From an uncultured Verrucomicrobia subdivision 3 bacterium (GTDB lineage: Bacteria > Verrucomicrobiota > Verrucomicrobiia > Limisphaerales > UBA11358), in the NCBI GenBank assembly GCA_903895255.1, contig CAITTG010000010.1, forward strand, positions 1 through 64,000: a DNA stretch of 64,000 nucleotides, read 5' to 3'. The notes below the pieces were generated by a model. That model saw only the letters and a list, made by a program, of their open reading frames with translations. It was not told where the DNA came from and did no database searches. Both the position numbers and the translations under genes were made by a program. This document shows positions 23,580 through 31,489 of this stretch, one piece after another. The first letter of the stretch is position 1, and each line of letters begins with the position of its first letter.

Positions 23580-26108
23580 ATGAAACTGAATCCGATGCTC
23601 ATCCACAGTCCGGCCGCGCTGGCGGGTCTGCTGGTGCTGTTCCAGGCGGCCACCGCGCCCGCCCAACAAATCAACGGCACCCCCGGCTCGACCACGGCGA
23701 CCCAGGTCATTGACGGGAAACAAATCCCGCCGCCCCCGCTGCCCTTCGGCGGCGTGATTAATGAGGACGCGAAAAATTCCAAGCCCTACTGGCCGCCCCC
23801 CGTGGTGCCGCCCAAGAGCGCGCCCAACGTGCTGCTGATCATGACGGATGACCAGGGGTACGGCGTCTCCGGCACCTTCGGCGGGGTCATCCCGACCCCG
23901 GCCATGGACCGCGTGGCCGCCGCCGGCCTCAAGTACACCCAATTTCATTCCACCGCGCTGTGCTCGCCCACGCGGGCGGCCCTCATCACGGGCCGCAACC
24001 ATCACTCGGTGGGCTTCGGCGTGATCGGCGAAATGTCCACCGGATTCCCGGGCTACGACTCGGTCATCGGGCCGGACTGCGCCACCGTGGGCGAAATCCT
24101 GAAGGAAAACGGGTATTCCACCGCCTGGTTTGGCAAGAACCACAACACGCCCACCTACCAGTACAGTGATGCCGGGCCGTTTACCCAGTGGCCGGTCGGC
24201 ATGGGTTTTGAATACTTCTACGGCTTCATGGGGGGTGAAAGCGACCAGTGGACGCCGTACCTCTTCCGCAACACCACGCCGGTGTTTCCCTGGGTCGGCA
24301 AAAAAGGTTACAACCTGACCACCGACCTGGCCGACGATGCCATCGAGCACATGCACGCGCTCAACGCCTCGGCGCCGGACAAACCCTATTTCATTTATTA
24401 CGTGCCCGGCGGCACGCACTCGCCCCACCAGCCCACGCGCGAATGGATTGACAAGATTCACGCGCTGCATCTGTTCGACGGCGGCTACGAAAAATTGCGC
24501 GAGCAGATTTTTGCCAATCAAAAACGCCTGGGCGTGATTCCCCCGGAAACGCAGCTCACGCCGTGGCCGGACGGCCAGGCCGCCTATGGCGGCGCGACCC
24601 TGCCGCGCTGGGACTCCCTCTCGGAAGTGCGCAAGAAACTATACATTCATGAGGCCGAGGTCTTCGCCGCGTATGTCGCCTACACCGATCATGAAATCGG
24701 CCGGGTGATCCAGGAGGTGCAGGACGAGGGCAAGCTCGACAACACCCTGATCATTTACATCAGCGGCGACAACGGCACCAGCGCCGAGGGCACCCTCGAG
24801 GGCACCTACAACCAAATGACGGCCTACAACGGCATTCTGGAAGTGCCGGAGGCGCTGCAATTGTTGCACTTTGAGGACTGGGGTTCGGACAAGACCTATC
24901 CCCACATGGCCGTGCAATGGTCCTGGGCCTTTGACACGCCCTTTAAATGGACCAAGCAGGTGGCGTCCCACTTCGGCGGCACCCGCCAGGGCATGGCCAT
25001 TTCCTGGCCCGGTCACATCACCGATGTCGGCGGCCTCCGGAGCCAGTTCCATCACATGATCGACATCGTGCCCACCATTTTGGAAGCGGCGGGAATTCAA
25101 GCCCCGGACGAGGTGAACGGCATCAAGCAACGGCCGATCGAGGGCATCAGCATGGCCTACACCTTTGACAAAACCAATGCCACCGCGCCCTCGAAGCGCG
25201 AAACGCAGTACTTCGAAATGTTCGGCAACCGGGCGATTTACCACGACGGCTGGGTTGCCGCCACCACCCCGCCCGCCGCCCCCTGGCTGCTGGGTACTTC
25301 CAAACTCCCCAACATCAGCGACTACCATTGGGAACTCTACAACATCGCCGAGGATTATTCTGAAAATAACGATCTGTCGGCCCAAAACCCCGACAAGCTC
25401 AAGGAACTCCAGGCTTTGTTCCTGACGGAGGCGGCCAAATATAACGTGCTGCCGCTGGACAACTCCATCCTGCCCCGGCTGCTAACCCCGCGGCCCAGCG
25501 CCACCGCCGGCAAAACGGTGTTCACCTACACCGGCGTGAATGCCAACATTCCCGTGGGCAACGCGCCCAATATCATGGACCGGGACTATACCATCGCCGC
25601 CGACGTCACCATTCCCGAGGGTGGCGCGGAAGGGATGATTGCCACCCTGGGCGGCCGCTTTGGTGGTTACGGCCTGTTCCTCCAACATGGCAAGCCGGTT
25701 TTCGTGTACAACCTCCTCGACCTGGAACGCTTCCGCTGGGAGGGTGGCGTGGGCGGGGTGGTGGGCGATGACCTCTTTGGCCGGGCGCTCAGCCCGGGCA
25801 AGCATACCGTGGCGTTTGACTTCAAATATGATGGACCGGGCCTCGGCAAGGGCGGCACCGGCCTGTTATCGGTGGATGGCACGGTTATTTGCACCAAAAC
25901 CATCAAGCACACGATTCCCATCCTCATGTCCATCGATGAGACTTTCGACGTCGGTCTGGACACCCGCACCGGGGTGGATAACAGCTATGAGTTGCCCTTC
26001 AAATTCACCGGCACGATTGACAAGCTGACCATTACGCTGGGCCCGTCGCAAATCACGGCCGATGATCAAAAAGCCGTGGACGAAGGCCACAAGAGCGCGG
26101 ACAACTAG
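23580..26108 (+). CDS. Secreted arylsulfatase-type sulfatase
   Basis: 842 residues, signal-like hydrophobic N-terminus. The sulfatase domain starts APNVLLIMTDDQGYG (metal ligands Asp90/Asp91) and contains the formylglycine motif CSPTRAALITGR with Cys128, which a formylglycine-generating enzyme must modify. Later metal-site motifs are present (SGDNGTSAEG, GTRQGMAISWPGHI). After about residue 640 a beta-rich C-terminal domain (FGGYGLFLQHGKPVFVYNL) resembles a concanavalin-like fold. It should hydrolyse sulfate esters outside the cytoplasm. The close match to arylsulfatases (RNHHSVGFG) rather than to typical carbohydrate sulfatases leaves the substrate open. A strong terminator follows. Confidence 0.92.
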   Translation: MKLNPMLIHSPAALAGLLVLFQAATAPAQQINGTPGSTTATQVIDGKQIPPPPLPFGGVINEDAKNSKPYWPPPVVPPKSAPNVLLIMTDDQGYGVSGTFGGVIPTPAMDRVAAAGLKYTQFHSTALCSPTRAALITGRNHHSVGFGVIGEMSTGFPGYDSVIGPDCATVGEILKENGYSTAWFGKNHNTPTYQYSDAGPFTQWPVGMGFEYFYGFMGGESDQWTPYLFRNTTPVFPWVGKKGYNLTTDLADDAIEHMHALNASAPDKPYFIYYVPGGTHSPHQPTREWIDKIHALHLFDGGYEKLREQIFANQKRLGVIPPETQLTPWPDGQAAYGGATLPRWDSLSEVRKKLYIHEAEVFAAYVAYTDHEIGRVIQEVQDEGKLDNTLIIYISGDNGTSAEGTLEGTYNQMTAYNGILEVPEALQLLHFEDWGSDKTYPHMAVQWSWAFDTPFKWTKQVASHFGGTRQGMAISWPGHITDVGGLRSQFHHMIDIVPTILEAAGIQAPDEVNGIKQRPIEGISMAYTFDKTNATAPSKRETQYFEMFGNRAIYHDGWVAATTPPAAPWLLGTSKLPNISDYHWELYNIAEDYSENNDLSAQNPDKLKELQALFLTEAAKYNVLPLDNSILPRLLTPRPSATAGKTVFTYTGVNANIPVGNAPNIMDRDYTIAADVTIPEGGAEGMIATLGGRFGGYGLFLQHGKPVFVYNLLDLERFRWEGGVGGVVGDDLFGRALSPGKHTVAFDFKYDGPGLGKGGTGLLSVDGTVICTKTIKHTIPILMSIDETFDVGLDTRTGVDNSYELPFKFTGTIDKLTITLGPSQITADDQKAVDEGHKSADN

Positions 26109-26125
26109 GCCGCCTCCGGAACAGT

Positions 26126-26161
26126 GCGGCCGGCGATTCTATGAATCGCCGGCCGCTTTTT
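26126..26161 (+). terminator. Rho-independent terminator after the sulfatase gene
   Basis: Arms GCGGCCGGCGATT (26126-26138) and AATCGCCGGCCGC (26144-26156) pair perfectly over 13 bp, with a 5-nt loop and TTTTTAT after. An ATG in the loop (26141) is in frame with the next gene, but the true start is more likely ATG 26162, just past the hairpin. Confidence 0.92.
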
Positions 26162-26542
26162 ATGAACGCCATGAACCTCCTGCTCAAACTCACCGCCCTG
26201 ATTGAGATACCCACCGGCCTGGCCTTTCTGCTTGCGCCGGTCGTGGTCGTGCGGCTGCTGCTGGGCGCGGTCCTCACCGGCCCCGGCATTCCCTTGGGAC
26301 GCGTGGCCGGCTGCGCCCTGCTGGCGCTTGGGGTGGCCTGCCTGCGGGCGGGTGGGGACCCGGCCAACCGCGCCGTGCGCGGCTTGGTGGCGGCGATGCT
26401 GCTTTACAACTCCGGCGTGGCTGCCACCCTGCTCGTCGTGGGCCTGACCTCCCCGCCGGCGGTTGCCTTGCTCTGGATCGCGGTCGTATTGCATACTTTG
26501 CTCGCCGGTTGGTGCCTCCTGGCCCGGCGCGGCCATGCTTAG
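26162..26542 (+). CDS. Small four-helix membrane protein, function unknown
   Basis: 126 residues almost wholly hydrophobic, with four predicted membrane segments separated by short loops (GDPANRAVRG is the main polar loop). No motif recognised. It follows the sulfatase terminator by one base and precedes another membrane protein gene by 15 nt. Confidence 0.7.
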   Translation: MNAMNLLLKLTALIEIPTGLAFLLAPVVVVRLLLGAVLTGPGIPLGRVAGCALLALGVACLRAGGDPANRAVRGLVAAMLLYNSGVAATLLVVGLTSPPAVALLWIAVVLHTLLAGWCLLARRGHA

Positions 26543-26557
26543 CCCCCCCGATTTATT

Positions 26558-27073
26558 ATGAACGCTGATGGACACCGGATTAAACACCTGATTCAAGAAC
26601 TGATCGCCCCGGTCACCTTTTTCTTTGTCTCCTTCGAGCTGCTGGCCTTCACCAAGGCCCTGATGCTCCGGCAGTATGGCATCGAACTGACTGATTTTTT
26701 ATCGGCGGCCATCGGCGCGCTGGTGGCGGCCAAGGTGATTTTGTTGTCGGACCTGCTGCCCTTCGTCAACCGCTTTCCCAACCGCCCGCTCATCTACAAC
26801 ATCCTGTGGCGGACGTTGATTTATTTTGCCGCCGCCGGTTTGGTGCGCTATCTGGAGGAACTCATCCATTTCTACCTGCACCACCACGAAATTATCGGCG
26901 TCGACCGGCATTTGCTGGAAGAGGTCGTCTGGCCCCACTTCTGGGCCATTCAAATCTGGCTGACCGTGTTGCTGATGATCTATACGACCCTGGATGAGCT
27001 GGTCCGTGTCCTGGGCCGCGACCGAATGCGCGAACTCTTCCTCGGCATCAAGCCGGCGGCGAAACAGCCCTAG
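26558..27073 (+). CDS. Conserved integral membrane protein, function unknown
   Basis: 171 residues with about four membrane segments. The order PVTFFFVSFELLAF, LVAAKVILLSDLLPFVNRFPNRPLIYNILWRT, RYLEELIHFYLHHH and a final FWAIQIWLTVLLMIYTTLDEL resembles a conserved membrane family found in proteobacterial genomes. The repeated His (HHH) could bind metal, but this is speculation. The gene closes the envelope cluster. Confidence 0.75.
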   Translation: MNADGHRIKHLIQELIAPVTFFFVSFELLAFTKALMLRQYGIELTDFLSAAIGALVAAKVILLSDLLPFVNRFPNRPLIYNILWRTLIYFAAAGLVRYLEELIHFYLHHHEIIGVDRHLLEEVVWPHFWAIQIWLTVLLMIYTTLDELVRVLGRDRMRELFLGIKPAAKQP

Positions 27074-27223
27074 CCGCCTGGAGCTACCGGCGCGCGGGTC
27101 CGTGACCCGCAGCACGTCCTTTCGCTGGCAAACCTCGCTATTAACCTTCCACCTCACAGCGGCCTCTGGCCCCCTCCCCCGACCCGCCTTGTCAATTCCC
27201 CCCGGCTCGCCTAGCCTGTGGGG

Positions 27224-28576
27224 ATGTTTGAATCGTTAAGCGGCAAGCTCCAGAACGCCTTTCGCAATTTGCGCGGCCTCGGCAAGATCTCCGAGTCCAA
27301 CGTGACCGAGTCCCTGCGCGAGGTCCGCATGGCCCTGCTGGATGCCGACGTCAATTTCAAGGTCGCCCGCGATTTCATCGAGCGGGTGAAAGCGAAGTCC
27401 ATCGGTGCCGAAGTCATCGCCAGCGTCCAGCCCGGCCAGCAGATCATCAAGATCATCCACGACGAACTCGTCGCGCTGCTCGGCTCCGCCAACGCCACCC
27501 TGAATCTGAGCGGCAACCCGAGCTGCCTCATGATGGTCGGTCTGCACGGCGCGGGCAAAACCACCTCCAGCGGCAAGCTCGCCAAACTCCTCCTCAAACT
27601 GGGGCGCCAGCCTTTGCTCGTGGCGGCGGATGTGTACCGTCCGGCGGCCATGGATCAACTCGAGACCCTGGGCAAGCAACTGGACATCCCCGTCTTCCTG
27701 CTGCGCGGCGAGACCGATGTCCTGAAGATCGCCCGCGAGGCGCTGGCCTTCGCCCAGGCGCATAACCGCAATACGATTATTTTCGACACCGCCGGCCGCC
27801 TGCAAATCGATGAGGCGCTGGTGCAGGAACTGGTGCGCTTGCGCGACCTCGTGCAACCTCAGGAAATTTTGCTCGTGCTCGATGCCGCCACCGGCCAGGA
27901 GGCCGTGAACGTCGCCACGCACTTCGACCAGGCCCTGAACATCACCGGCGCGATCCTCACCAAGCTGGATGGCGACGCCCGCGGCGGCGCGGCCCTGAGT
28001 TTGAAATCCGTCACCGGCAAGCCCATCAAGTTCATGGGCACCGGCGAGAAACTGGACGAGTTCGAGCCGTTTCATCCCGAGCGCATGGCCTCGCGGATTC
28101 TCGGCATGGGCGACGTCGTGAGCCTGGTGGAACGCGCGGCCGAGGCCGTGAGCGAGGACGATGCCCGGCGCATGGAGGAAAAGATGCGCAAGGGCCTCTT
28201 CACCCTGGAGGATTTTCAGGAGCAATTGCGCGCCATGAAGAAGCTCGGTTCCCTCGAGAGCATCGTGGGCATGCTCCCTGGCGGCGCGGAAATGATCAAG
28301 CAGCAGGGCAACCTCTCCAAACAGGAGAAGGAATTCAAGCGCATGGAAGCGATGATTTGCGGCATGACCGTGCAGGAACGCCGCAGCCCGCAGATTTTGA
28401 ATGCCAAGCGCCGCATGCGCATTGCCAAGGGCAGCGGCGTGACCGTGACCGAACTGAACACCATGCTCAACAAATTCGGCGAGATGCAGCAAATGATGAA
28501 AAAAATGGGCAAGATGTCCAAGCTCATGGGCAAAATGGGCGGCATGCCCGGCATGGGTGGCATGATGCGGCGGTGA
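27224..28576 (+). CDS. ffh: Signal recognition particle protein Ffh
   Basis: Ffh binds 4.5S RNA and signal sequences of nascent membrane proteins and docks with FtsY. 450 residues: N domain (1-95), G domain with GLHGAGKTT (106-114), DVYRPAA, DTAGR, TKLDGDARGG, then the Met-rich M domain from about residue 300 with the RNA-binding stretch ERRSPQILNAKRRMRIAKGSG and a C-terminal GMGGMMRR tail. ATG at 27224 is used; a GTG two codons earlier is in frame. The SRP RNA gene itself was not found in the window. Confidence 0.96.
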   Translation: MFESLSGKLQNAFRNLRGLGKISESNVTESLREVRMALLDADVNFKVARDFIERVKAKSIGAEVIASVQPGQQIIKIIHDELVALLGSANATLNLSGNPSCLMMVGLHGAGKTTSSGKLAKLLLKLGRQPLLVAADVYRPAAMDQLETLGKQLDIPVFLLRGETDVLKIAREALAFAQAHNRNTIIFDTAGRLQIDEALVQELVRLRDLVQPQEILLVLDAATGQEAVNVATHFDQALNITGAILTKLDGDARGGAALSLKSVTGKPIKFMGTGEKLDEFEPFHPERMASRILGMGDVVSLVERAAEAVSEDDARRMEEKMRKGLFTLEDFQEQLRAMKKLGSLESIVGMLPGGAEMIKQQGNLSKQEKEFKRMEAMICGMTVQERRSPQILNAKRRMRIAKGSGVTVTELNTMLNKFGEMQQMMKKMGKMSKLMGKMGGMPGMGGMMRR

Positions 28577-28579
28577 GGG

Positions 28580-28867
28580 TTATGCGGTGGGTTGTTGCGA
28601 AATCCAAATCTCTGAGCCAATCGGAACGTCCTCCTTTTTGATGCCCGCAAGGGACAAAGCGAAAGGATAGCGTGCTTGTGCCGAGTTGAATCTGGGAATA
28701 TCCAGATGAGCTTGAACTGATAACACTTGTCCGTTTGGCTTTCGAAGCACCACAGAAAAAGACATTGGGCCGCTGTAATTTGTTATCATAGGCAGAACAA
28801 GAACACATCGATCTTCGATTAGAAAGGTGTCCTCAACTGTCAACAATTTAATGTTCAATTTATCCAT
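28580..28867 (-). CDS. Low-GC orphan gene, function unknown
   Basis: 95 residues, beta-rich, starting LNIKLLTVEDTFLIEDRCVLVLPMI and containing FSVVLRKPNGQ and KKEDVPIGSEIW. The LTVEDTFxI start recalls small beta-barrel proteins, but I cannot name a family. Base composition is visibly more AT-rich than ffh and the rest of the window, which with the neighbouring higBA suggests acquisition by transfer. It ends 3 nt after the ffh stop on the opposite strand. Confidence 0.6.
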   Translation of the reverse strand: MDKLNIKLLTVEDTFLIEDRCVLVLPMITNYSGPMSFSVVLRKPNGQVLSVQAHLDIPRFNSAQARYPFALSLAGIKKEDVPIGSEIWISQQPTA

Positions 28868-28984
28868 GACTTGTGAAATTTCCTGGTCTGCAATCTCCCC
28901 ACATTTACTCCTAATCTACTCTGGTTCGTGATGATAATGTTTTGGCCTTTGATGACTGTCAACTCCGGGGCAGTCTGATTTGGA

Positions 28985-29035
28985 ATTTGAATATTGGAGT
29001 TTGGAGGTTGGTTCTTGGAGCTTTTCCCCATCCGC
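28985..29035. repeat. Dispersed TTGG.TCTTGGAGCTTT repeat, left of higBA
   Basis: A short-period degenerate repeat of TTTGGA/TTGGAG units ending TTGGTTCTTGGAGCTTTTCC. The end portion recurs at 29850-29893 in the same orientation on the far side of higBA, and inverted at 55503-55566. It forms one of several simple-sequence-derived dispersed families in this window. Confidence 0.65.
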
Positions 29036-29071
29036 GCCATCCGCTGTTGAAAAATCCCGCCCAAGACCCGC

Positions 29072-29101
29072 TTGACATCCCCTGCGACTTATGCATACAA
29101 T
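29072..29101 (+). promoter_or_regulatory. Sigma-70-like promoter of higBA
   Basis: TTGACA (29072-29077), an 18-nt spacer and TACAAT (29096-29101). The expected transcription start, about 29108, is two bases from the GTG start of higB, so the message would be nearly leaderless. CATA-CAA-TATG across the -10 box is a small palindrome that could be the HigA operator. Confidence 0.75.
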
Positions 29102-29109
29102 ATGTGTGC

Positions 29110-29418
29110 GTGCGGATTGTGAAGGAAACGTTCTTGCGGGAGGCGGCGGGGAGGCACCCCAAGGCCGCGAAATGGCTGGCCGCTTGGGTGGTGACCGTGC
29201 GCGGCGCGGACTGGCGCGGGTTGGCCGATGTGCGACGCAGCTACCCCAGCGCGGACATGCTGCGGGTGGGCAGCGGCAAGCCGGCGCTGGTGTTCAACGT
29301 TTGCGGCAACACGTACCGGCTCATAGTGGCCATGCATTTTGACCGTCAGACCGCCTACAAACTGCGTTTCCTGACCCATGCGGAATACAGCACGGACCGT
29401 TGGAAAAATGAATTATGA
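29110..29418 (+). CDS. higB: HigB-type mRNA interferase toxin
   Basis: 102 residues from GTG 29110. It matches the HigB toxin family: RIVKETFLREAAGRHPKA, W (Trp in RGADWRGLADV), LVFNVCGNTYRLIVAMHF and the terminal RFLTHAEYSTDRW. HigB cleaves mRNA on ribosomes. Upstream in-frame starts would lie inside the promoter and repeat, and the family begins at this MRI/VRI position. It overlaps higA by 4 nt. The toxin-first order is typical of hig modules. Confidence 0.92.
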   Translation: MRIVKETFLREAAGRHPKAAKWLAAWVVTVRGADWRGLADVRRSYPSADMLRVGSGKPALVFNVCGNTYRLIVAMHFDRQTAYKLRFLTHAEYSTDRWKNEL

Positions 29419-29837
29419 AAACCCGGAACCAAGTTCGCTTTGCGGAATTGCCGAAGGATTATCCCGGTTTATGCCGGGTGCTGCTGCCGCGGCCCATACA
29501 TGATGCGGTGGATTATGCGAATGTGACGGAAATCGCGGATGCCCTGGCTTTGTGGCAGGATGATTTCACCCCCGACCAGGCCGATTATTTCGACCTGCTC
29601 TGCTCGCTGATTGAGGATTATGACGCGGAACACGTGAAATGGCCCAAAGTGCGCGGTCTGGATTTGCTAAAGCATCTGCTGGCTGAACACAAACTGGCGG
29701 CGGCGGATTTGTCCCGGATTCTGGGCGGCAGCCGCAACTTGGGCGCCATGATTCTGCGCGGCGAACGCAACCTCACCGTGCCGCACATCCGCAAGCTGGC
29801 GGCATTTTTCAAGGTGAGCGGCGAATCCTTTATCTAA
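29415..29837 (+). CDS. higA: HigA-type antitoxin (COG5499-like)
   Basis: 140 residues. The N-terminal half (LPKDYPGLCRVLLPRPIHDAVDYANV) is the accessory segment of the longer HigA group. The C-terminal half is an XRE-like helix-turn-helix: LKHLLAEHKLAAADLSRILG, then ERNLTVPHIRKLAAFFKVSGESFI. It should neutralise HigB and repress the operon. The ATG overlaps the higB stop. Confidence 0.9.
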   Translation: MKTRNQVRFAELPKDYPGLCRVLLPRPIHDAVDYANVTEIADALALWQDDFTPDQADYFDLLCSLIEDYDAEHVKWPKVRGLDLLKHLLAEHKLAAADLSRILGGSRNLGAMILRGERNLTVPHIRKLAAFFKVSGESFI

Positions 29838-29849
29838 ACGCCGGCCATT

Positions 29850-29893
29850 TAATATTGAAGTTGGCTCTTGGAGCTTTGCCCAAATCCGTGGCT
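29850..29893. repeat. Dispersed TTGG.TCTTGGAGCTTT repeat, right of higBA
   Basis: Contains AATATTGAAGTTGG followed by CTCTTGGAGCTTTGCCC, a direct repeat of the left copy (28985-29035). The two copies bracket higBA and its promoter. Confidence 0.65.
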
Positions 29894-29908
29894 AAATAAT
29901 TCCCCGCG

Positions 29909-31483
29909 CTAATGCCCACCCACCGGCTTCGCCATCGGCCGCTTGACCTTCTGTAGTAGCAGCAGCATCGGCAACCCCGCCAGCGCCAGCAGGCCAAACA
30001 AATAAAAATTATCCACAAACGCCCACAGATGCGCCTGCTGGTCCAGCACCCCGTAAATCGCCCCATACGCCTGCGTCGTGGCCGTGGCCGGATCCGCATG
30101 TAACGCCAGCGCCTGCTTGGCCGTGGCCAGTTGCTCGCGGAACGCCTGATCATACGGCGTCAGGTGGCTCACCATCAGCGCCTGATGCGACTGTGCCCCG
30201 CGCGCCAGCATGGTGGTCACGAAGGCAATCCCAATGCTCCCGCCCAAATTGCGCGTAAGATTATAAAGCCCGCTCGCATTGCCAATCTGTTGCTGGCCCA
30301 ACTGGCTCATCGTGATCGTCGTCAGCGGCACAAAAATAAAGCTGATGGCAATCCCATTGACCACGCTCGGCCAGATGACGTCAATCTGGCTCACCTGCAA
30401 ATTAATATTTGCCAGCATGAAGGACGACGTCGCCAGCAACGTGAACCCCACCACCAGCATCCAGCGGAAAGGCACCTTGCCCACCATCCGACCGACAAAA
30501 AACGTGGTGATAAACGCCGCCACCCCGCGCGGGCTCATCGCGTACCCGCTTTGCAGCGCGGGATAACCCATCAATGTCTGCAAAAACAGCGGCAGTTGCG
30601 CCGTGGTGCCATAGAGAATCGCCGCCAGCGACATCATCAATATCAAGCCCACGGTGAAGTTGCGGTGTTTGAACACGTGCAAATCCACCAGCGGATGGTC
30701 CACGGAAAATTCCCAGGCAATGAAGGCGATGAACGTCACCAGGGACACCGCCGCAAACCAGCAGACCCATGGCGTGCCAAACCAGTCCGCCTCCTGTCCC
30801 TTGTCCAAAATAATCTGGAGCGTGCCCAGGCACACCGCCATCAAGCCGAACCCCACGAAATCAATATCCGCCGCCACATTACGTTTAATATACGGCGGAT
30901 CCTCCACCACCCATTTGGCCATCAGCACCGCGCCGATGCCCACGGGCAGATTGATGTAAAAAATCCAGCGCCAGGTGTAATTGTCCGTGATCCAGCCGCC
31001 CAGGGTCGGCCCCAGAATCGGCGCCACCACCACGCCCTGCGCAAAGATGGCCATCGCCACGCCGCGTTTCTGGCGCGGAAAACTCTCCAGCATGATGGAT
31101 TGCGCGATCGGCACCATCGCCCCGCCCCCCACGCCCTGAAGAATGCGCGCGATGATCAGCGTTGGCAGATCCCACGCCAGCCCGCAAAGCGCCGAGGCAA
31201 TCGTGAACATCGTGATGCACGAAATCAGCACCCGTTTCCGCCCAAAATAATTCCCAAGCCAGCCTGTCATGGGCAGGATAATGGCGTTGGAGACAAGGTA
31301 ACTGGTCAGCACCCAGGTGGCCTCGTCTGTGGTGGCCGAGAGGCTGCCGGCAATGTGGGGCAGGGCGATGTTGGCAATGGAAGTGTCCAGCACTTCCATG
31401 AACGTCGCCATCATCACCCCCAGCGCAATCAGCCAGGGGCTGTGTTTCGGCCGCCAATCCTGTGCTGATGCCGCGTCCGCCAT
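29909..31483 (-). CDS. emrB: DHA2-family multidrug efflux permease (EmrB-like)
   Basis: 524 residues with about 14 membrane segments. Typical DHA2 motifs: VMMATFMEVLDTSIANIALPHI in segment 1, GWLGNYFGRKRVLI in loop 2-3, and the motif C-like stretch VVVAPILGPTLGGWITD. It exports hydrophobic drugs by proton antiport, with EmrA bridging the periplasm. It starts 7 nt after emrA in the same operon. No TolC-like gene lies next to them. Confidence 0.92.
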   Translation of the reverse strand: MADAASAQDWRPKHSPWLIALGVMMATFMEVLDTSIANIALPHIAGSLSATTDEATWVLTSYLVSNAIILPMTGWLGNYFGRKRVLISCITMFTIASALCGLAWDLPTLIIARILQGVGGGAMVPIAQSIMLESFPRQKRGVAMAIFAQGVVVAPILGPTLGGWITDNYTWRWIFYINLPVGIGAVLMAKWVVEDPPYIKRNVAADIDFVGFGLMAVCLGTLQIILDKGQEADWFGTPWVCWFAAVSLVTFIAFIAWEFSVDHPLVDLHVFKHRNFTVGLILMMSLAAILYGTTAQLPLFLQTLMGYPALQSGYAMSPRGVAAFITTFFVGRMVGKVPFRWMLVVGFTLLATSSFMLANINLQVSQIDVIWPSVVNGIAISFIFVPLTTITMSQLGQQQIGNASGLYNLTRNLGGSIGIAFVTTMLARGAQSHQALMVSHLTPYDQAFREQLATAKQALALHADPATATTQAYGAIYGVLDQQAHLWAFVDNFYLFGLLALAGLPMLLLLQKVKRPMAKPVGGH

Positions 31484-31489
31484 GGCCGG

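Noticed and set aside
30009-30017. Perfect DnaA-box-like TTATCCACA near the rpmH-yidC block, suggesting oriC
   Set aside because: It is a single copy inside the emrB coding sequence, with no cluster of boxes, no AT-rich unwinding region and no dnaA/dnaN gene nearby.
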